Shown here piece after piece: positions 1 to 6,728 of a stretch of 20,336 nt of DNA. The translations under genes and the position numbers were made by a program. Positions within the stretch are counted from its first letter, which is position 1. Every line of letters starts with the position of its first letter. Origin of the DNA: Bog-473 sp035552095 (GTDB lineage: Bacteria; Actinomycetota; Acidimicrobiia; Acidimicrobiales; RAAP-2); contig DASZMA010000063.1 in the NCBI GenBank assembly GCA_035552095.1, forward strand, positions 1 through 20,336, given 5' to 3'. The notes below the pieces were generated by a model. It did not search any database, was not told where the DNA came from, and saw nothing but the letters and a program-made list of their open reading frames with translations.

Positions 1-935
1 GGGCAGCCCGAGACGCCGATGCGCTCGGCCAGCCGCTGGTCCTGGTGCGAGGCGCCGATGGTGGCGTCAATGACCAGCATGGCGATGTCGGCCCGCTCCA
101 GCGCCCGCAGGGCGCGCAGCACGGCGTGGTGCTCGGTGCCGCGCTCGGTGCGGGCGGGGCGGCGCAGGCCCGCCGTATCGATGAAGCAGACGGGACCGTC
201 CGGCGTCTCGACCACCGTGTCGATGGCGTCGCGGGTGGTGCCCGGCATGTCGTGCACGACGGAGCGCTCCTCGCCCAGGAGCTTGTTGAACAGGGTGGAC
301 TTGCCCACGTTGGGGCGGCCGATGATGGCGACCCGCGGTGTGCCACCGGGCCCGGTGCGCGTCGCCGCCTCGGCCGCTTCCTCCTGCTCCTCGGTGGGCA
401 GCGGCGGGGGCAGCAGGTCGACCACGGCATCGAGCAGGTCACCGGTCCCCCGCCCGTGCAGGGCGCTGATCGGGAAGGGGTCACCGACCCCGAGAGCCAC
501 GAACTCCCAGGCGGCGGACTCCCGGTTGGTGTCGTCGACCTTGTTGACCACCAGGCGCACCGGCGGACCGGCCCTACGGATGATCTTGGCCGCCGCCATG
601 TCCTCGTCGGTCACCCCGGTGGTCACGTCGACCACCAGCAGCACCACGTCGGCCTCGGCCAGGGCCCGCTCGGCCTGCTCGCTCACCTTGGCATCGAGCG
701 AGGTGCCGCCGGCCAGCCAGCCGCCGGTGTCCATGATGGAGAAGGGCACACCGACCCACTCGGCCGTCAGCACCTTGCGGTCCCGGGTGACCCCGGGCTC
801 CTCCTCGACCACGGCGGCCCGCTCGCCCACGATCCGGTTGACCAGCGACGACTTGCCCACGTTGGGGCGCCCGGCCACCACCACCATCGGCAGCCCGCTC
901 TGGACGCCCTCGCTCATGCCGTCGACCCGCCTCAT
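1..935 (-). CDS. der: Ribosome-assembly GTPase Der (EngA), 3' end beyond window
   Basis: Der is a tandem-GTPase 50S ribosome assembly factor. About 310 N-terminal residues are visible; the rest of the second GTPase domain and the KH-like domain lie outside the window. The first G domain shows GRPNVGKSS (P-loop, about residues 22-30), DTGGW and NKVD. The second repeats GRPNVGKSTLFNKLLGEE and DTAGLRRPAR. This double P-loop arrangement is diagnostic. Three in-frame ATGs exist, at 947, 935 and 917. The one at 947 overlaps the stop of the upstream DUF512 gene as ATGA. The one at 935 has GAGGAG four bases before it and is used here. The one at 917 gives the N-terminus closest to other family members. 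The overlap makes der the second gene of a DUF512-der operon, probably translationally coupled. Identity is certain; the start is not. Confidence 0.95.
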   Translation of the reverse strand, partial: MRRVDGMSEGVQSGLPMVVVAGRPNVGKSSLVNRIVGERAAVVEEEPGVTRDRKVLTAEWVGVPFSIMDTGGWLAGGTSLDAKVSEQAERALAEADVVLLVVDVTTGVTDEDMAAAKIIRRAGPPVRLVVNKVDDTNRESAAWEFVALGVGDPFPISALHGRGTGDLLDAVVDLLPPPLPTEEQEEAAEAATRTGPGGTPRVAIIGRPNVGKSTLFNKLLGEERSVVHDMPGTTRDAIDTVVETPDGPVCFIDTAGLRRPARTERGTEHHAVLRALRALERADIAMLVIDATIGASHQDQRLAERIGVSGC

Positions 936-943
936 GGGACTCC

Positions 944-2356
944 TCATGCCGCACAGGCCGATCGGAACGACCTGCCGTCGAGCGCGTGGCGCAGCGAGGC
1001 GCCGTCGCTGGGCACCACCTCGACCGGGCGGGGCAGGTCGGCCAGGGTCAGGCCGTCGAGGAAGCGGCCCTCGTTGAGGCAGGCGTCGGGCAGCAGGTAG
1101 CGGGTTTCAGGCGACGTCGGCATCTGGGCCAGCGCCCGGGCCAGGTCCTCGCCGGTCAGCAGCCCGGCCACGCCGATGTTGCCGCCGAAGAAGTCGTTGG
1201 CGATCTCCTTGACCGCGATGTCCTGGCGCGGGTGCTGGGCCAGCAACGGGCCCAGGACGCGGGCGCCGTAGGTGCCGGTCAGCACGGTCACCGGGCGGGT
1301 GTCGGTCCCACCGGGCCTGGTGGCACCGGCGGACGCCGCCAGCTTGGGCGCCCGGTAGCCCTCGGCTGGGGCGGCGTCGACCGAGGCGAAGAAGCCGTGG
1401 CGCACGCCGCCGAGCGCGGAGGCGGGCCCGGCCGGGCGGATGAAGGCGTCCACGAAGGCCCGGGCCATGCCGATGCCGTTCTCGTGCTGGGGGAACTCGT
1501 CGTAGACCTTGGCGGCCGGAAAGGGACGATCGGCCAGCAGGTAGTACTCGTCGGCGGCATAGACCAACCGGCGGCCCAAGGTCTTCTGGTAGATCTTCTG
1601 CCACTCGGCCACGAGGTCGACGACGTAGGCCGCCTCCGCAGTGGTGTGGGCGCGCATCTCGGATTCATTGGAAAATTGACTGATGCCGAGCGGGACGGCT
1701 CCCACCGTGGCCAACTTGGGGTACTGGTCGAGGATGCCGGCCAGGGTGTCCTCCAGCGCGGCGCCGTCGTTGACGCCCGGGCAGACGACGATCTGGCCGT
1801 GCACCTCAATGCCGCCGTCGAGCAGGACCTGCAGCCAGCGCAGGCTGGTCGCCCCCTTCGGGTTGCGCAGCATGTGGGCGCGCAGGTCGGGGTCGGTGCT
1901 GTGGATCGAGACGAAGAGCGGGCCGAGGCGTTCGGTGAGGATGCGCTCCGCATCGAGCTCGGTGAAACGGGTGAGGGTGGTGAAGTTCCCGTAAAGGAAC
2001 GAGAGCCGGTAATCGTCGTCTTTGAGGTAGAGGCTGCGGCGCATGCCCTTGGGCAGCTGGTAGATGAAGCAGAAGGCGCAGTGGTTGTCGCAGGTGCGGA
2101 TGCGGTCGAACACGGCCGAGGAAACCTCGACCCCGAACGGCTCGCCCGGCTGCTTGTCGATCTTGACCAGGCGGGGCAGGGCCGCGTTGGCGCGCTTGAC
2201 CATAACGCTCAGGTCGTCGGCGTCGCAGAGTTGCTGGAAATCGATGACGTCGCGCGGCTCCTGCCCGTTGAGGGAGAGGAGCTCATCACCCACGGCCAGG
2301 CCGGCCCGGGCTGCCGGCGACGCCTCGGTGACCGAAGTCACCGTGGGAGCGGACAT
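944..2356 (-). CDS. DUF512 radical-SAM-like protein with N-terminal PDZ domain
   Basis: A 470-residue protein of the DUF512 family (sometimes called a putative FeS-containing oxidoreductase). Residues about 5-60 form a PDZ-like domain (ASPAARAGLAVGDELLSLNG). A radical-SAM-type cysteine cluster follows, C89-x3-C93-x2-C96 in RTCDNHCAFCFIYQLPKG, then a barrel-like core. The C-terminal third is the DUF512 region, with GTYGARVLGPLL and the conserved-looking NDFFGGNIGVAGLLTG. The motifs imply a 4Fe-4S cluster and S-adenosylmethionine chemistry, but no reaction is established for the family. The gene sits directly before der, a pairing also found in distant bacteria, which hints at a role in ribosome or translation biology. 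The ATG at 2356 has TAACCT ending six bases upstream, suggesting a leaderless mRNA. Family assignment is strong; function is unknown. Confidence 0.9.
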   Translation of the reverse strand: MSAPTVTSVTEASPAARAGLAVGDELLSLNGQEPRDVIDFQQLCDADDLSVMVKRANAALPRLVKIDKQPGEPFGVEVSSAVFDRIRTCDNHCAFCFIYQLPKGMRRSLYLKDDDYRLSFLYGNFTTLTRFTELDAERILTERLGPLFVSIHSTDPDLRAHMLRNPKGATSLRWLQVLLDGGIEVHGQIVVCPGVNDGAALEDTLAGILDQYPKLATVGAVPLGISQFSNESEMRAHTTAEAAYVVDLVAEWQKIYQKTLGRRLVYAADEYYLLADRPFPAAKVYDEFPQHENGIGMARAFVDAFIRPAGPASALGGVRHGFFASVDAAPAEGYRAPKLAASAGATRPGGTDTRPVTVLTGTYGARVLGPLLAQHPRQDIAVKEIANDFFGGNIGVAGLLTGEDLARALAQMPTSPETRYLLPDACLNEGRFLDGLTLADLPRPVEVVPSDGASLRHALDGRSFRSACAA

Positions 2357-2362
2357 TTGTGC

Positions 2363-2368
2363 AGGTTA
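2363..2368 (-). promoter_or_regulatory. Putative leaderless -10 box for the DUF512-der operon
   Basis: TAACCT fits the actinobacterial TANNNT -10 consensus and lies six bases before the ATG at 2356. Transcription would begin at or next to the start codon. No clear -35 element and no Shine-Dalgarno sequence are visible. Confidence 0.5.
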
Positions 2369-2410
2369 CTGCCCTTTTGGCTCCCCCATGCGGCGGGGAT
2401 GCGGCGGGTC

Positions 2411-2893
2411 TCAGCCGAACTGCGAAGCCAGACCCGTAATGCCCTTGGTGGAGGAGCCGATGATGGCGCGGACGAGTCCCGGGAGACGCCCCAAGATGGC
2501 GCCACCCTGGACGCCGATGGTGACGGTGACGCTGGTCCCGGTGCCCTCGGGGGCCAGCGCGTAGTCCTCCACCATGGCCACCAGCCCAGGCACGTTCATG
2601 CTCGTCATGACGAAGGTCATCCGCTGGCCGGGCTCCCAGACGATGAAGCGCTCCTGCACCCTGGTCGTGCCCACCCAGACGGTACGGACCGCTCCGACGC
2701 CGCTGGCCGGACCCTGGTCGAGATCGAGGCGGACCTTGCGCATGCCACCGCACCATTTGCTCCAGCCGCCGATGTCGGCCATGAGCCCGAAGACCTGGTC
2801 GGGCGGGGCGGGGACGCTGAACTGGCGCGTGATCACCACCGGCGCTGCGGCAGCCCAGTCGGCCGCTCTGTCCTGGAGGGAGAAGTCGGGCAT
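2411..2893 (-). CDS. SRPBCC (START-like/polyketide cyclase) family protein
   Basis: A 160-residue soluble protein of the SRPBCC helix-grip fold. The N-terminal part reads ITRQFSVPAPPDQVFGLMAD followed by WSKWCGGMRKVRLD, the usual opening strand, helix and 'V-x-W-x-x-W' segment of this fold. The middle has GVGAVRTVWV and ERFIVWEPGQRMTFVM, and the protein ends with a long amphipathic helix. Such proteins bind hydrophobic ligands in a cavity; some are cyclases, others lipid carriers or toxin-like (RatA) proteins. No catalytic residue can be assigned. The ATG at 2893 (MPDFSLQDR) is chosen because upstream codons look non-coding and a -10-like CAGAGT lies seven bases before it. It is divergent from ispH and lies 54 bases upstream of the DUF512 gene on the same strand. 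The fold is likely; the ligand is unknown. Confidence 0.75.
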   Translation of the reverse strand: MPDFSLQDRAADWAAAAPVVITRQFSVPAPPDQVFGLMADIGGWSKWCGGMRKVRLDLDQGPASGVGAVRTVWVGTTRVQERFIVWEPGQRMTFVMTSMNVPGLVAMVEDYALAPEGTGTSVTVTIGVQGGAILGRLPGLVRAIIGSSTKGITGLASQFG

Positions 2894-2948
2894 GGGCACC
2901 ACTCTGGCAGATGGCCGGGACCGGGGACCTGGTGAGGGCTGACGCCGG

Positions 2949-2954
2949 TAGCGT
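2949..2954 (+). promoter_or_regulatory. Putative leaderless -10 box for ispH
   Basis: TAGCGT matches TANNNT and is followed by exactly seven bases before the GTG at 2962, the geometry of an actinobacterial leaderless mRNA. It supports choosing the GTG over the ATG at 2911. Confidence 0.55.
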
Positions 2955-2961
2955 GGTTGGC

Positions 2962-4047
2962 GTGAGCGTGACCGAGCCCGAATCCCGCGTCGAGCGGGTC
3001 CTGCTGGCCGAGCCACGGGGGTTCTGCGCCGGCGTGGAGAAGGCGATCAAGGCGCTGGCCTGGATGGTCAGGGTCTTCGAGCCGCCGGTCTACTGCTACC
3101 ACGAGATCGTCCACAACCGCCATGTGGTCGAGCGGTTCCGGGCCCAGGGCGTGGTCTTCGTCGACGATGTGGCCGAGGTCCCGCCGGGTTCGCCCCTCAT
3201 GCTCAGTGCCCACGGCTCGGCGCCCGAGGTGGTCGAGGCGGCCCGGGGCCGGGGCGGCGTGGTGGTTGACGCCGTCTGCCCGCTGGTGACCAAGGTCCAC
3301 CATGAGCTCAAGGTGCGCAGCCGCAAGGGCTACACCGTGCTCTACGTCGGGCACGCCGGCCACGAGGAGGCGGTGGGCACCATGGCGGTGGCGCCCGACT
3401 CGGTGCGCCTGGTCGAGCACGAGTCCGACCTCGATGCGCTGGAGCCTGGCGCCGGCGGGGCCGGGATCGCGGTCGGGACGCCGGTGGCGCTCCTGGCCCA
3501 GACCACGCTGAGCCACGACGAGTGGCGCGGCCTCATGGAGTCGGCCAGCCGGCGCTTCCCCGATCTGTGGATGCCCAACCGCAGCGACCTGTGCTTCGCC
3601 ACCACCAACCGCCAGGCCGCCCTCAAGTCCATCGCCAGCGAGGCCGACGCCGTGGTGGTCATCGGCTCGGCCAACTCTTCCAACACGGTGGCGCTCGAGA
3701 CGGTGGCCCTGGCCTGCGGCTGCCCCCGGGTGCTGCGGATAAACGAGGCCGACGAGCTGCCCGACGACCTGGTGGGCACGGTGGGGGTGACGGCCGGCGC
3801 TTCGGCCCCCGAAGCCCTGGTGGAAGAGGTGATCCAGCGCCTGGCTCCCCGCCAGGGGGTGACCGAGGTCACCGTGACCACCGAGGACGAGTACTTCCCG
3901 CCCCCGCCCGAGCTGCGGGAGCTGCTGCGGGCCGTCGGCAGCACGCTGGGCTTTCTGGCCGGCCGCCCCGAGGGCCCCCGGGCCGATCCGGCGGCCGAGG
4001 ACCGCTCCATCTCGGCGGCCGATGTCCTCGACATGTTGGCCTCATGA
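2962..4047 (+). CDS. ispH: 4-hydroxy-3-methylbut-2-enyl diphosphate reductase IspH (LytB)
   Basis: IspH is the last enzyme of the MEP isoprenoid pathway. It reduces HMBPP to IPP and DMAPP using a 4Fe-4S cluster. The three cluster cysteines are visible in EPRGFCAGVEKA, DAVCPLVTKVHHEL and SDLCFATTNRQ. Family hallmarks EIVHNRHVV, LSAHGSAP, GHAGHEEAVGT and GSANSSNTVAL are also present. From the GTG at 2962 the protein is 361 residues, longer than the roughly 310-320 of enterobacterial IspH. The excess is a C-terminal tail (about residues 320-361) that is proline- and acid-rich and ends SISAADVLDMLAS. An in-frame ATG at 2911 would add 17 residues, but the TAGCGT box seven bases before 2962 favours the GTG. 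It is the first gene of an ispH-HD protein-glycosyltransferase run, though the next gene has a possible promoter of its own. Confidence 0.96.
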   Translation: MSVTEPESRVERVLLAEPRGFCAGVEKAIKALAWMVRVFEPPVYCYHEIVHNRHVVERFRAQGVVFVDDVAEVPPGSPLMLSAHGSAPEVVEAARGRGGVVVDAVCPLVTKVHHELKVRSRKGYTVLYVGHAGHEEAVGTMAVAPDSVRLVEHESDLDALEPGAGGAGIAVGTPVALLAQTTLSHDEWRGLMESASRRFPDLWMPNRSDLCFATTNRQAALKSIASEADAVVVIGSANSSNTVALETVALACGCPRVLRINEADELPDDLVGTVGVTAGASAPEALVEEVIQRLAPRQGVTEVTVTTEDEYFPPPPELRELLRAVGSTLGFLAGRPEGPRADPAAEDRSISAADVLDMLAS

Positions 4048-4072
4048 GGCTGTTCGGTGCGATGATTGGGCC

Positions 4073-4627
4073 GTGACCTTTACCCGGATGGACCAGTCGA
4101 CCGCCGCCCAGTGGCAGGAAATCGTGGTCGAGACGATGGAACACCAGCCCCGCGTGGCCGATCGGATCTTGGCCATGTTGGCCTCGCTGGAAGAGATCAC
4201 CGACGGCTTCGCGGTGGACCAGCTGGTGCACTCGCTCCAGACGGCGACCCGGGCTGAAGAGGCCGGGGCCTCGACCGAGGTGGTGGTGGCCTCGCTGTGC
4301 CACGACATCGGCAAGGCCGTCTCGGTCATGAACCACCCCCGCATTGCGGCGGAGATCCTGCGGCCCTATGTGAGCGCGGACACGTACTTCATGATCCTGG
4401 CCCACCAGGATTTCCAGGGACGTCACTACTACGAGTACCTGGGACAGGACCCCAACGCCCGCGACCAGTACGTCGGGGCCGAGTGGTACGCCCTGGCCGA
4501 GCAGTTCGCCGATGACTGGGACCAGACCAGCTTCGACCCCGACTACCCCACCAAGCCGCTCTCGCACTTCGAGCCCATGGTGCGTGAGGTCTTCGGGTCG
4601 CTGCACGCCGCCGCCTCTTCCTCTTGA
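4073..4627 (+). CDS. HD-domain protein of the COG4341/PhnZ-like group
   Basis: A 184-residue HD-domain protein. Likely metal ligands are H53 (QLVHSLQ), H77-D78 (LCHDIGKAV), H88 (MNHPRIAAEILRP), H111 (ILAHQDFQG) and D150 (DWDQTSFDPDYP). An H...HD...H...H...D set resembles the mixed-valent diiron HD oxygenases PhnZ and MIOX. The conserved LRPYVS, FQGRHYYEYLG and PLSHFEPMVREVF segments fit the COG4341 'predicted HD phosphohydrolase' group. Whether it is a hydrolase or an oxygenase cannot be settled from sequence. The GTG at 4073 gives the family-like start VTFTRMDQST; an ATG at 4088 is the alternative. A weak -10-like GATGAT lies six bases before the GTG. Its 3' end overlaps the next glycosyltransferase gene as TTGA, so the two are probably co-translated. 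Confidence 0.8.
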   Translation: MTFTRMDQSTAAQWQEIVVETMEHQPRVADRILAMLASLEEITDGFAVDQLVHSLQTATRAEEAGASTEVVVASLCHDIGKAVSVMNHPRIAAEILRPYVSADTYFMILAHQDFQGRHYYEYLGQDPNARDQYVGAEWYALAEQFADDWDQTSFDPDYPTKPLSHFEPMVREVFGSLHAAASSS

Positions 4628-5457
4628 GCGGGACCGGAGCCGCCTCCGCCCCCAGCGCGAGCATCAAGACCGATCCCGAGACGGCGCGGCGGGTCATCGC
4701 CCAGTCGCGGCTGGCCTTCGATGCCCGCTACCCCGACCTCAAGCTCTCCCCCGCCGTCGGGCTCATCTGCGCCTACGAGGAAGAGGCCAACATCGGCGCC
4801 GTGCTCGCCGCCATGCCGGTCGAAGCCTGCGGGCTGGCCGTGTCCACCCTGGTCGTGGTCGACGGCGGCGGTGACCGGACCGATCAGGTCTCCCTCGACT
4901 CGGGCGCCATCACCTTCGTCCTGACCGAGAACCTGGGCCACGGCTACGCCCTGCGGGTGGGCTACGCCCTCTGCGTGGAGCTGGGCGCCCAGTTCGTGGT
5001 CACGCTCGATGCCGACGGCCAGAACGACCCGGCCGAGATCCCCGTCATGCTCCAACCGCTGGTCGACGACGAGGCCGATTTCGTGGTGGCCTCCCGCCGG
5101 TTGGGCCAGGACACCACCACCGATCGCTTCCGCAAGGTGGGCGTACGGGTGTTCTCGGCCGTCATGAGCGCCATGGGCGGGACCAAGCTCACCGACACCT
5201 CCAACGGCTACCGGGCCCTACGGGCCGCCATGCTCGAGGACGTGGTGCACAAGCTGACCCAGTCCCAGTACCAGACGGCCGAGTTGCTCATCGTCTGCAT
5301 GAAGCGGGGCTGGCGGGTCACCGAGCGCCCCACCGTGTGGCTGCCCCGGGCCTCGGGCACCACCAAGAAGGGCAAGAACTACCTCTTCGGGTTCCGTTAC
5401 GGCCGGGTGGTGCTGGCCACGTGGTGGCGGGAGCGGCGTGAGGTGGCCCACCCCTGA
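4624..5457 (+). CDS. Family-2 glycosyltransferase, dolichyl-phosphate mannosyltransferase-like
   Basis: A 277-residue GT-A fold glycosyltransferase without membrane spans. GLICAYEEEANIGAVL (about residues 46-61) is the usual opening strand and helix, and VTLDADGQNDPAEIP carries the D129-x-D131 metal/nucleotide-sugar motif. SNGYRALR and TAELLIVCMKRGWRVTERP match DPM1- and ArnC-like enzymes that load sugars onto polyprenyl phosphate. Odd point: the loop after the second strand reads VVDGGGDRTD where most relatives have DDGSTD(G/D)T. The TTG start at 4624 overlaps the stop of the HD-protein gene (TTGA). Residues 1-40 are variable in appearance. Sugar donor and acceptor are unknown; a polyprenyl-phosphate acceptor is a family-based guess. 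Confidence 0.85.
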   Translation: MSGTGAASAPSASIKTDPETARRVIAQSRLAFDARYPDLKLSPAVGLICAYEEEANIGAVLAAMPVEACGLAVSTLVVVDGGGDRTDQVSLDSGAITFVLTENLGHGYALRVGYALCVELGAQFVVTLDADGQNDPAEIPVMLQPLVDDEADFVVASRRLGQDTTTDRFRKVGVRVFSAVMSAMGGTKLTDTSNGYRALRAAMLEDVVHKLTQSQYQTAELLIVCMKRGWRVTERPTVWLPRASGTTKKGKNYLFGFRYGRVVLATWWRERREVAHP

Positions 5458-5479
5458 GGGTGCGCGTGCGGTTCGGTGA

Positions 5480-6505
5480 CTACCGGGCCCGGGGCCGGTC
5501 GCGCACCACTTCAAGCGGCTCGCAGAAATCGGTCCCCCCGAATCGGCCCCAGTAGCGGGCCGTGGCCCGGATGAGGTCGCTGGCCAGATAGGCCCGTTGC
5601 TCGGTCTGGCTCTGGTAGGCGCCGATCACCCCCACCTTGTCGTCGAGATACGGGCCGATCGACACGAAACGCACCGGCTCGAACTTGACCGTGGCCGACG
5701 GGCTCTCGTAGCAGTAGACGGCGGGGACCCTCCGGGTGGCCACCAGGGTGGCCCGGTTCACGCTGCGGTGGTCCTGATGCACATCGCAGAAGGTGTGGGT
5801 GTAGACGATGGTGGGGTCGAACTCCCGGACCACCGTCTCGATCATTTCGACGGTGGGATCGCTTTGGGGGATGGTCGAATCCTCCAGATCCATCAGGTGC
5901 AACGTGGCACCGAACATGGCCGCGGCGGCGGCGGCCTCGTCGGCCCGCTGGTTCGCCTCGCCCCCCTTGGCCCCGCGGCTCATGGTGAGGATGGCCAGCG
6001 CGTCCCCGGCCTGACGGTGCCCGAACAGGATGCCGCCGACGCCGATCTCCACGTCATCGGGATGGGCGCCGATGGCCAGGACCCGCTCCTGACTGGCGCT
6101 CGACCGCTCCCGGCGCAGGGCGACCAGCCGCCCCATCTGCTCGCGCAGTGTGCTCAGCGCGATGGGCTTGGGCAGGAAGTCATCGACATCGCTGCGCAGC
6201 GCGTCGATGGCCACGTTGACGCTGGCATTGGCCGTCATGAGCGCGATGGCCATGTCGGGGAACCGGCGCCGCGCCTCACGCACCAGATCGAATCCGGTCT
6301 GTCCCGGCAACCCGATATCAGCCAGCAGCACGGTGAACGGGGGCCCGTCGAGGTGTTCAAGCGCGGCGGGCACGTCCATGGCTGAATCCACGGCGTACCC
6401 GAAACGGGCCAGGGCGGTGACCATGTAGGCCAGCGTGGACTCGTCGTCCTCGACCACCAGGATCCTGGCCTCCACCGTGGGCACGTCGTTGCTCGGGACG
6501 GTCAC
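5480..6505 (-). CDS. Response-regulator receiver domain fused to PIG-L/LmbE-type deacetylase
   Basis: A 341-residue two-domain fusion. Residues 14-130 are a full CheY-like receiver: acidic pair E19-D20 in VVEDDES, phospho-acceptor D63 in LADIGLPGQTG, switch T91 in ALMTANAS and K113 in FLPKPI. Residues 141-341 are a PIG-L/LmbE deacetylase: zinc motif AHPDD (147-151), SRGAKGG (176-182) and the second metal motif H243-x-D245-H246 in DVHQDHRSVN. PIG-L enzymes remove acetyl groups from N-acetylglucosaminyl compounds (MshB, BshB and GPI PIG-L are examples). All key residues of both domains are present, so deacetylase activity may be set by phosphorylation. There is no DNA-binding domain. The GTG start at 6505 has no strong Shine-Dalgarno sequence and overlaps a tiny upstream ORF. 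The gene is divergent from the histidine kinase. The substrate is unknown. Confidence 0.92.
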   Translation of the reverse strand: MTVPSNDVPTVEARILVVEDDESTLAYMVTALARFGYAVDSAMDVPAALEHLDGPPFTVLLADIGLPGQTGFDLVREARRRFPDMAIALMTANASVNVAIDALRSDVDDFLPKPIALSTLREQMGRLVALRRERSSASQERVLAIGAHPDDVEIGVGGILFGHRQAGDALAILTMSRGAKGGEANQRADEAAAAAAMFGATLHLMDLEDSTIPQSDPTVEMIETVVREFDPTIVYTHTFCDVHQDHRSVNRATLVATRRVPAVYCYESPSATVKFEPVRFVSIGPYLDDKVGVIGAYQSQTEQRAYLASDLIRATARYWGRFGGTDFCEPLEVVRDRPRAR

Positions 6506-6540
6506 CCCGAGCGTCGCCTTCGGACGTGGACCTGGACCAT
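6502..6540 (-). CDS. Putative 12-codon leaderless leader ORF before the receiver-deacetylase gene
   Basis: A short ORF, MVQVHVRRRRSG, starts with ATG at 6540 exactly seven bases after TAGCGT. Its TGA (6504-6502) overlaps the GTG start of the receiver-PIG-L gene as GTGA. The main gene lacks a good Shine-Dalgarno sequence. A ribosome loading at the leaderless ATG could therefore reach the main start by termination-reinitiation. The run of four arginines (CGA AGG CGA CGC) includes uncommon arginine codons for a GC-rich genome, which could slow translation. The arrangement is read directly; function and expression are inferred. Confidence 0.35.
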   Translation of the reverse strand: MVQVHVRRRRSG

Positions 6541-6547
6541 GCGAAAC

Positions 6548-6553
6548 ACGCTA
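6548..6553 (-). promoter_or_regulatory. Putative -10 box for the leader ORF and receiver-deacetylase gene
   Basis: TAGCGT on the minus strand is identical to the box before ispH. It has the same seven-base spacing, here to the ATG at 6540, so transcription would start at or beside that ATG. Confidence 0.5.
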
Positions 6554-6682
6554 CTGAAGATCGTGCCCGTCCCGGCTGAAATTGGGGAGAATTGCGAGGC
6601 CTAAACGGTGCCTGGACACTCCTGTTGCGGAACGCCACCGGACTGCACCCCGACTACCACCCAACCACGACAGGGGGCCACG

Positions 6683-6688
6683 TACGGT
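6683..6688 (+). promoter_or_regulatory. Possible -10 box for the histidine kinase operon
   Basis: TACGGT fits TANNNT and lies 40 bases before the kinase ATG at 6729, which would give a leader of about 35 bases. No convincing -35 element is seen. The 223-base gap between the divergent starts (6506-6728) otherwise holds only the leader ORF and its box. Confidence 0.25.
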
Positions 6689-6728
6689 AAGGCGACGCCC
6701 CCGGGCGGGTGAGGAACGGGTACGAGCG

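Noticed and set aside
19..1100. Two plus-strand frames opposite der
   Set aside because: They mirror the der codons (Ser/Arg-rich and Gly/His-rich products). der has both P-loops on the minus strand.
986..2935. Long plus-strand open frame of about 650 codons opposite the DUF512 gene
   Set aside because: It is antisense to a gene with clear family motifs. Its product is low-complexity Gly/Arg/Val/His-rich without a domain, as expected when stop codons are rare in GC-rich DNA.
5458..5500. GC-rich near-palindrome (ACCGG...CCGGT) at the convergent ends of the glycosyltransferase and receiver-deacetylase genes, considered as a terminator
   Set aside because: There is no T-run on either strand and the arms lie inside the deacetylase coding end, so intrinsic terminator function is not supported.
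6582..6728. N-terminal extension of the histidine kinase from a TTG at 6582
   Set aside because: The extra 49 residues are Arg/Pro-rich, include the likely promoter, and precede a good ATG set just before the first membrane span.
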